Shown here piece by piece: positions 57,235-64,000 of a stretch of DNA of 64,000 nucleotides (positions within the stretch are counted from its first letter, which is position 1; each line of letters starts with the position of its first letter). Where the stretch lies: contig OY756967.1 in NCBI GenBank assembly GCA_963580455.1, forward strand, positions 7,276,501 to 7,340,500, given 5' to 3'. A program made the translations under genes and the position numbers. This stretch comes from Euonymus europaeus. Taxonomy: Eukaryota > Streptophyta > Magnoliopsida > Celastrales > Celastraceae. The notes below the pieces were generated by a model, which saw only the letters and a program-made list of their open reading frames with translations, had not been told where the DNA came from and made no database searches.

Positions 57235-60200
57235 TCTTTTGGTTTTCCTAATGCTTTTGTGGTTGATAGTGTTGGCAGAGGGGGTGGTCTGGTGCTATTT
57301 TGGAAGGAGGAGGTTCGACTCAACATTAAATCTTTTTCTTCGAATCACATTGATGCTGTTTGTGAGGATGGGTTTGGGAATGCGCTATGGAGAGCTTCTG
57401 GTATTTATGGTCAGTCGCAAGTCCATAGGTGCCATGAAACCTGGACTCTTTTACGTAGTTCGAAAATGGATGATTCGCTGCCTTGGATGTGTTTTGGAGA
57501 TTTTCATGAAATTTTGCACCAGTCAGAGAAGTTGAGCGGTGGCCGGCGTGCAGATTGGCAACTAGCGAATTTGCAAAAGTGTATTGAGAAGTGTGAGCTG
57601 ATTGAGGTTCAAATAGTGGGGAATTTTTTTACTTGGCAGCGAAAAGTCCAGACTTATGGGTTGGTTAGGGAGAAGCTTGATAGAGTTTTGGCTTCAAGTT
57701 CTTGGATGTCTGTTTTCCAACTGCGATGGTTCTTATTTTCCCTAGTGCTTCATCAGACCATGCTATGGTTTGGATCTCTCTGAATTCATATTGCACTGCT
57801 ACCAGGTTTAAAAGACGATTTCAATTTGAAGAGTTTTGGTCTGGTCTTGATGATTGTGAGGGAATAGTCTGGTCAGCTTGGTGCAATGGCATGAACAACA
57901 ATCCTATTGGATCTTTATCTGTTCATCTTTCAAACTGTGCTTTGGCTATCGATTGTTGGAATCACAATGTGGTTGGCAAGATTGACAGAGAACTTCACAA
58001 CAAATATAAAATTTTGCAGGAGGTTTGGGGTGGTGGTCAGGGTATTTCTCACATAGATGTTTCGACCATCCAAGGAGAAATATTTGAGTTGTACAAACAT
58101 GAAGAGACAATGTGGCATCAAAGGTCCAAGCAGTTATGGTTGAATGAGGGTGATAGAAACACAAAAAAATTTCATAGAGTGGCTTCTCACATAGATGTTT
58201 TGACCATCCAAGGAGAAATATCTGAGTTGTACAAACATGAAGAGACAATGTGGCATCAAAGGTCCAAGCAGTTATGGTTGAATGAGGGTGATAGAAACAC
58301 AAAAAAATTTCATAGAGTGGCTTCTCACATAGATGTTTCGACCATCCAAGGAGAAATATCTGAGTTGTACAAACATGAAGAGACAATGTGGCAACAAAGG
58401 TCCAAGCAGTTATGGTCGAATGAGGGTGATAGAAGCACAAAAAAATTTCATAGAGTGGCTTCCTAGAGAAGGAAAGTGAATTGGATATTTCACCTTGTTG
58501 GTGTTGATGGAAGAGTGTATCAGGGTGCAGCACTCAAGCAGTGTGTAATCAATTTCTACAAAGATCTTTTTTCGACTGAGGGTACTGTGTCAATGGATGA
58601 GATTCTTGTGAAATATGACTGCTCGAGTTATGGGGCACATGAATTCCAGATTATTAGCTCCTTTTAGAGAGGAGGAATTCTATTGGGCTTTGAAGGAGAT
58701 GCATCCTTCTAAGGCCCCAAGTCCAGATGGGATGTCGATTGGATTTTATAAATATTTTTAGCATGTGGTTGGCTCAGGGCTGACAAATGTTGTTTTGGAA
58801 TTTTTAAACCATGGGGGGGATCTACACACTCACAACCGAACATTAATTGTGCTTATACCCAAGGTTAACTCTCCTACAACTTTATAGAATACCGATCGAT
58901 TAGTCTGTACAATATGAGTTTCAAGCTAATTTCGAAAGTCCTTGCCAATAGATTGAAGTTAATTCTCCCAATGATAATCTTTTAGAACCAGAGTGCATTT
59001 GTTCCAAGGCGTCAAATTTTTGACAATATAATGATTGCACATGAGACCATGCATTTTATGAAGAATCCGCAGCAAGGCAAAGTTGGTTATATGGCCTTGA
59101 GATTAGATATGATGAAAGCCTATGATAGGGTTTAATGGAAGCTTTTGGATTAGATTATGATCTCCTTGGGCTTTGATCCCCGTGGGTGAATCTGGTTATG
59201 TAATATATTCGGACAGTGAGCTATTCGGTGTTGGTTAACGGTAGGGCTGAAGGGCATATTCTTCTCAAGCGGGGGCTGCGACAAAGGGATCCTCTTTCGC
59301 CATATTTATTTCTTCTTCATGCTAAGGGGCTTTCTCATTTGCTGAATAAAGGCCATACGTCTGATGGGGTTGCCATTAGTCGGCAAAGTCCTTCTATTTC
59401 TCACATTTTGTTCGCTGAAGACAACCTAGTGTTTGCTAAAACTTCTTTTAATGAATGCCAACGTATTAAGGCTTTGTTCAGCCTTTATGAGAGAGCTTCT
59501 AGGCAACGTGTTAACCTTCGTAAGTGTGCTCTATTTTTCAGTGCCAACACAACAGTGCATCTTAAGAGGCACATTCAACACATTTTGGGTATTTCTTCTA
59601 TTATGGGAATAGACAAGTATTTGGGAGTTCTGATTATGTGTGTTCGATCGAAGAGAAGTTTCTTTAATGATAATTTAGGGAGGATTAAGAGGTGTATTAA
59701 CAGTTGGGGAAGTAAATGTTTGTCGCGAGTGGGAAAAAAAGTGTTGATCAAGGCAAGTCTTCAATCTATTCCAACTTACATGCTAAGCTGCTTTCGGCTA
59801 CCACAGGTTTTGTGTAATAATATTACAACTTTGATCCGACGATATTGGTGGGGAAATGCTAATGGTAATTCAATTAATTGGGTAAGGTGGAGCACTATGT
59901 GTTTATCTAAAGCTGAGGGGGGGGGACTGGGTGTTCGGGATATCAATAAATTTAATTTAGCTCTCTTGACAAAACAAGCTTGGAGGATTTGTCAAAGCCC
60001 AAACATCTTTGCTGCCAATGTGTTAAAGGGCAAATATTTTCACTCACAGTCTTTATGGAATGCTGTTAAAGGCTATAGACCTTCTTTTCTGTGGTCTAGT
60101 TTATTGGAGGGTAGAGATTTGCTAAAGCAAGGGGGTCGATGGAGAGTTGGGAACGGGAATTCAATCTCTGTTTTTGGGGATTGGTGGCTCCCCCTTCGAG

Positions 60201-60812
60201 GTTGAGGCATGATGATCGAATGATCTTGCCCTCAGATTGTCTTGTTTCGGGCCTTATTCATTCAGATAGGAGATGTTGGAAGGAGCATTTGATTTCTGGT
60301 AATTTTCCTACAATTGTGAGGCATGCTATATTGAATATTCCTTTTAGTAGGGATTATCTTGAAGATCGCTGGATTTGGGAGGGGACTCACGATGGAGTCT
60401 ATTCTGCCAAATCGGGGTATCATTTTGCTTGTCTTTTGGAAGCAAATCAAAATGATATTGTAGGGGCAGCAGGAGGAGGTGTGAATCGCGACCCATTTTG
60501 GCTTAGATTATGGGCTATTCGGGTTCTGCCTAAAGCAAGACACTAAATGTGGCATGCATGCTGTGAGGCTCTTCCCACTCATAAAAATTTGCTTAAAAAT
60601 AGATTGTGGTTATGTTCATGTGTGAGGTATGTTTTGAGGAGGTGGAATCGAATGTGCATATTTTAACTTGTTCCGTGTCCAAAAAGGTTTGGGAACTTAT
60701 CGGAGTGACTTCTTTAATAGAGGTCGAATCTGGGGTTGCTATGAAGAAGTGACTGTCATCTCTGTTTGCCGAAACTGATGCACATACTGTGGAGAAGATT
60801 GTTGTAGGTTTG
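57235..60812 (+). pseudogene. Inverted LINE block: endonuclease, reverse transcriptase, zinc-binding region
   Basis: Plus-strand order: endonuclease from FGFPNAFVVDSVGRGGGLVL (57237) with CFGDFHEIL (D, N-type catalytic region), then RT with EYRSISLYNMSFKLISKVLA (about 58890), QSAFVPRRQIFDNIMIAHE and LRLDMMKAYDRV. Next is GLRQRDPLSPYLFLLHAKGL (59270), followed by the polymerase box read as LFAEDNLVF where F(A/V)DDxLxF is usual. A zinc-binding RT-associated region follows (FWLRLWAIRVLPKARH, 60500). Many stops and shifts. Its direction is opposite to ORF1 and RNase H of the same element. The AEDN box lacks one catalytic Asp. Confidence 0.88.
58047..58460 (+). repeat. 138-bp in-frame tandem triplication within LINE
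   Basis: Three copies (58047-58184, 58185-58322, 58323-58460) of a 46-codon segment with QGEI(F/S)ELYKHEETMW and a KKFHRVAS end. They differ by a few substitutions. The segment lies between endonuclease and RT, where plant LINEs have a single copy. Confidence 0.95.
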
Positions 60813-60888
60813 TACGATGACGGAGAGCCTGCCGAAGCTCATAAACTGTCGAGGGATTGCCCAACCCCCGACAGTTCCATGCTAAGAG
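60813..60888 (-). pseudogene. LINE ORF2 start (endonuclease N-terminus), truncated by inversion
   Basis: Minus strand from 60888: MNLLAWNCRGLGNPSTVYEL, the canonical start of plant LINE ORF2 with the catalytic Asn. Homology stops at about 60812 where the plus-strand block begins. Confidence 0.88.
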
Positions 60889-61012
60889 ATTCATACTACT
60901 CGACAGGCTCTGCCGATCTATCAGTAATGTTAGACAACTACTCCACCAAAACCTCCAAAGAAGCATTCTCCTTTAACACACACAACTGCTTTTGGCTATC
61001 AGAGATTGAATC

Positions 61013-62211
61013 TTAATCAAGCATGTCCCGTTCCTTCCGTTTCCCTCTAGATAACTCATCATTTTCAGTAATCATAACGTCATCGTTGTCACCTCTAGCC
61101 CTAGCACGCGCAACCTTCTTCCACTGCTTTCCTTGCCTACCCCTTTTATTCACACCAAAAATCCCTTGAATCCCACTCTCGACCGTATGAGTGACAACCT
61201 TATCCAACCCAAGCCCTTTTGTGGGAGGAAGAACATCCACAAAATCTCGAGACTGCACTATGTCTCCATGCAAAACCGGAGATTGGACCAGATCAGAGCA
61301 AGTTTCAATAGGTCGAGCATGCTGTGTCATAAAGCCACCCTGTGAGGAACTTGGACCCACCCCCAAAGCCTTTTCTCCTCCACCCTCTAATGACTGAGCC
61401 CCCTCTGTAGACTCGGTAGGCACACCCATGCCCATAGAGGTAGAACTAGCTGACTCCCTAATTCGCCCTCTGGTAAACTTGGCCCTTAACCATGCCCCAT
61501 ACTTATGCCAGACACGACTAGCTTCCCGCCTCTGCCTAACAGTCTCAAGACAATCGCCTTCTACATGATTCACTCTGCCACAACAGTAGCAAAAATCTCC
61601 AAGTCGTTTGTACATAAAGGGGATCCACATCTCTCCTTTTGATCCCACCTCAATCAATTTACCCCTTGGTAATGGCTTGGTAGTATCAATCCAAACCCTC
61701 ACTCACAAAAAATGACCAATTGCCAAACATTCCACCACTTTGTTAACTACAGTAACCTCCCCTATAGAGCCTCCAATTTGGAAGCTGACCTGCTCTGTCA
61801 TGGCCCCTAAAGGAAGATCGTGAAGCTAGACCTAAAAGGCTACCTTATAGAGATCAATCTTAGACAGTTGTTCTTCGGCATCCATTTCCTGCAGGAAGAT
61901 CAAATGATTTGCCAAATTCCATGGAATATTAAAGAAAACCCAATCCCATTCATCTCCACCCCTAAAATGAAAAAGGAACAAATTATCCCCAACCTCCCAA
62001 ACCTCCACCCCTTTTTTAGATCTCTAGACACCCTTCATAGCATTCTTAAAGCCCTTATAGTTGAAACTCTTGCTAGTAAGCACTCGGGCCAAAAAACACG
62101 CCTCAAAACTCGACGGCTTCGTCGAGATCGCCTCTAATAACAAAATCACCTTACTGCTTTCCGTCTCAGTCAAATAAAACGAGACCATAAGGCTGAGATC
62201 TCCTCTGCCAT
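61013..62211 (-). pseudogene. LINE ORF1 (DUF4283 and CCHC zinc knuckle)
   Basis: Minus strand from the ATG at 62211: MAEEISALWSRFYLTETESS, a DUF4283-type RNA-binding N-terminus, then after stops and a frame change RVWIDTTKPLPRGKLIEVGS (61702) and the knuckle CYCCGRVNHVEGDC (about 61585-61560), then a basic, Ser-rich tail to 61013. ORF1 protein normally coats LINE RNA. At least two in-frame stops and one shift make it non-functional. Confidence 0.85.
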
Positions 62212-62361
62212 AACAATCAAAGGCACCAGACAGAGACAAAGGAAGAGAAAACGAGCCTCTCCAATAGAGATAGCCCTAAAGGAGGAGACAAGAAAACCCT
62301 AGGGGTAAAAGAGAGCAACCACACGAGAGACTCGAGGGAAGAGTTTTGTATTTCGCTCATG

Positions 62362-63554
62362 TTAGTTGTTATCGAGAGCTCCAAATGGAATATCCCAAAT
62401 TTGGGGGGAAGTCTGCTAATTTTTTCACAAATTTCAAGAAATAATTGGAGGAATCAGGATGATGCTGTCAAAACAACCTAGACATCAAAACAGGCATCAA
62501 ACAAATTAGAAAAAAAACTCGTATTAGTGTTTGTTTTATTTAGCTGCAGTATGGTAAAAAAGTCAATCATGTCTTTTACGATCGCCAAATGATTGTTGCG
62601 AGTGTGTCAAAAATTTACTTTCAACCTCAAAGAATATGGGCGGCTCTGTATTTTGGACGTCCTATGCAAGTCAAAAAAATAAGGCCCTATGAATTAAAGC
62701 CTAAAAAATGAGGTCCAACCAATTAAGCAATTTAAATTGATAAATTTATTACATTGAATGAAATCAAATAAAAATAAACTAAAATTAAAAAGGAAAGGTA
62801 CAAAGTATTCTTCCTTTTTGGTGTTCAAAATTATCAATTAAATTGTTGCAATCAAGTTTAACCGCCACTTTTTCTTCAATAGACAACATTATCAAACCTT
62901 TCAATATATCTTGTGACATAGTTGATCGGGGATAGCTTTATTAAATTCATCTTGGAGAAACTTCTTTTGACAGTAGCTATGATAACTACTACAGTTATTA
63001 ATTAATTAGCTCAATTGGACTCATTTTCATAGTTTAGTTGGACACTTAGAGCCAATTAATCTTATTATGTTAAATATACAAATTAAACCCATTAATATTT
63101 AATATTTAAAATGTGAATATGAGGCCCTCTAATTGCGGGAGGCCCTAGGCGGCCTCCCCCTGGAGCTGCCCTTGTCAAAGAAGTGTTGTAAACAGGAAGT
63201 ACTGAAATTGCACTTGTAATAAAACGTTTAGAACAAACTATTGCATGAAGAAAATGTCTATCTCATGGTCTCAATATAAAACTTCAAAGAATTCTAAATC
63301 CACTAAAGAGCGTTTCACTAGAACATTTATAGTGAAAAAGATGCCTAAATATAAATACTTCATTTACGAACGAAATAAGTACAATGCGGAGATAATGTCT
63401 GAGTTTCGTACAAGTAAAGTACAATGCTAGACACTTTTTTCTGTTGCAGATTATTTGACTTCTACTTCAGTTAAGACCCAACTTAGATAGTAAATGGCTT
63501 GCTCATGTACTTGGTTGTTATCTTGTTCTAGCAAAACTTAAGGAATCATGGGAT
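62362..63554. other. SCPL upstream flank, unit 3, right of the LINE
   Basis: Diverged homologue of about 2590-3245, interrupted by the 540-bp element at 62635-63174. No gene recognised; the short open frame near 63245 is shared non-coding flank. Confidence 0.65.
62635..63174. mobile_element. Small non-autonomous hAT element (540 bp)
   Basis: Perfect 8-bp target duplication TCAAAGAA (62627-62634 and 63175-63182). Imperfect terminal repeats TATGGGCGGCTC and, reversed, CAAGGGCAGCTC. Absent from the matching position in units 1 and 2. No complete gene. An internal stretch near 62820-62990 resembles sequence found near plant hAT transposase exons on the minus strand, but this is weak. Confidence 0.88.
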
Positions 63555-63562
63555 GCTATATG
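63555..63562. other. Empty target site of the 3.9-kb hAT element
   Basis: Single GCTATATG, followed directly by TATAACTT, where units 1 and 2 have the hAT element between two GTTATATG copies. The flanks match on both sides. Confidence 0.92.
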
Positions 63563-63574
63563 TATAACTTTAGC

Positions 63575-63980
63575 GATTTTCTTTGAATTAGGGGTCACAA
63601 CATAGGTGGAACACAAAGATATCCCTTGATTTTCTAAAAGGATTCTTCATGTGTAGACTCCCATCTGAATTCTAAATTGTTCTTGACTTTCAATAGATCT
63701 GAAAACTCTTTAATTTTTCCTACTAGGTTAGATATGAATTGTCTCAAATAGTTTAGCTGACCGAGAAAACATTGTAGCTCCTTGTTTTTGTGTGTAGCTG
63801 CATCATGATTGCTCCAGCTTTGTTCTTATCCACCTCCACACCTCTTTTGTGAACCAAAAACCCTAGAAAGTTTTTAGCCTTCACATCAAACACATCAAAT
63901 GCACACTTGAGCGGATTGAGTTTTTGTTGTTGTAGTCTCATTCTATCAAAACTTTATGTAAGTGTACAATATGATTAGCA
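63575..63980 (-). pseudogene. Ty3-gypsy pol remnant, unit 3, with internal deletion
   Basis: Homologous to 7145-7554 (minus-strand KLNPLKCAFDV and the RNase H linker). At about 63980 it jumps to sequence matching 10957 onward (CTTGGTAATAAGGTTTG), so about 0.5 kb of gypsy RT, and any solo LTR, is absent. Cut by the window end. Confidence 0.8.
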
Positions 63981-64000
63981 CTTGGTAATAAGGTTTGATT

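Larger units (their letters stand above)
54270..62354 (-). mobile_element. L1-type LINE locus with inversion and nested insertions (8085 bp)
   Basis: Flanked by GCTCACG (54263-54269) and GCTCATG (62355-62361). Units 1 and 2 have the uninterrupted site. A T-run at 54270-54276 is the poly(A) tail of a minus-strand element. In minus-strand order: 5' leader, ORF1 (from 62211), endonuclease start (60888), an inverted 3.6-kb block (about 57235-60812, plus strand) with endonuclease, reverse transcriptase and zinc-binding region, then RNase H on the minus strand again. Two nested insertions (54577-55926 and 56124-57018) account for about 2.25 kb, leaving about 5.8 kb of LINE, a full-length size. All frames are broken. 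Confidence 0.9.
51677..64000. repeat. Tandem array unit 3 (partial; right part diverged)
   Basis: From 51677 to about 53158 this unit is nearly identical to unit 2. From 53159 the divergence rises sharply to roughly several percent by eye, although homology continues through the promoter and flank to the end of the window. The homologous flank is interrupted by a LINE locus (54270-62354) and a 540-bp hAT element (62635-63174). It lacks the 3.9-kb hAT element of units 1 and 2. The right part is therefore an older relative of the flank, not a recent copy. Confidence 0.9.

Noticed and set aside
57946..58533. Minus-strand 195-codon open frame with three repeated blocks
   Set aside because: Antisense shadow of the 138-bp triplication in the LINE; the plus strand carries the recognisable LINE protein.
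1..64000. tRNA, rRNA or other structural RNA genes
   Set aside because: No tRNA-like A/B box cloverleaf or rRNA sequence was noticed; the only tRNA-related motifs are copia primer-binding sites.
1..64000. Endogenous pararetrovirus (caulimovirus-type) sequence
   Set aside because: All reverse transcriptase fragments fit copia, gypsy or LINE by domain order and neighbouring LTR or poly(A) features; no movement-protein or caulimovirus-type coat region was seen.

Overview
This window looks like nuclear DNA of a flowering plant, probably a eudicot. It is AT-rich, has intron-bearing plant-type genes, and is full of nested plant transposons (Ty1-copia, Ty3-gypsy, hAT, L1-type LINE and a probable Mutator-like remnant). 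The species cannot be named from the sequence. The only host genes I can support are three copies of a serine carboxypeptidase-like (SCPL) gene, all on the minus strand: copy 1 (positions 1-1902, 3' end outside the window), copy 2 (26489-29383) and copy 3 (50694-53588). Copies 2 and 3 each read as ten intact exons with identical exon lengths (1431 nt, 476 aa).

The window is a tandem array. Unit 1 (about 1-27468) and unit 2 (about 27469-51676) are near-identical over their whole length. They differ by discrete insertions and deletions. Unit 1 alone carries a 4977-bp copia element (21355-26331; clean empty site at 50537-50541). Unit 2 alone carries a 2066-bp solo LTR (31951-34016) inside its hAT element. 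Unit 2 also lacks about 320 bp of a larger solo LTR. Unit 3 (51677 onward) matches unit 2 closely only up to about 53.15 kb. From there it is a clearly more diverged relative with its own insertion history.

The pattern of shared variants fits one unequal crossover between an older left SCPL gene and an older right SCPL gene. Copy 1 is left-type throughout. Copy 3 is right-type throughout. Copy 2 is a hybrid: its 3' part is right-type and its 5' part plus promoter is left-type. The switch falls in about 230 bp around exon 2 (28722-28951). Copy 3 has also lost a G-box upstream and has Trp in place of Gly three residues before the catalytic His.

Each full unit contains, left to right: the SCPL gene and promoter; an hAT element with decayed BED/DUF659/dimerisation transposase; a minus-strand gypsy pol remnant split by a large solo LTR; an LTR-like stretch; a plus-strand gypsy gag-PR-RH-IN remnant; a minus-strand copia RNase H remnant; non-coding and low-complexity DNA; a probable Mutator-like N-terminal remnant; and a minus-strand copia 5' LTR, primer-binding site and gag remnant. 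Unit 3 instead has an 8.1-kb LINE locus (54270-62354). That locus has a 3.6-kb internal inversion, in-frame tandem duplications and two nested insertions. After it come a 540-bp hAT element and the unoccupied target site of the 3.9-kb hAT element.

No RNA gene, CRISPR array or novel multi-gene system was found. The most informative content is the recombinant SCPL array and the rearranged LINE. The array could in part be an assembly artefact (two haplotypes joined in tandem). That has to be excluded before biological conclusions are drawn.
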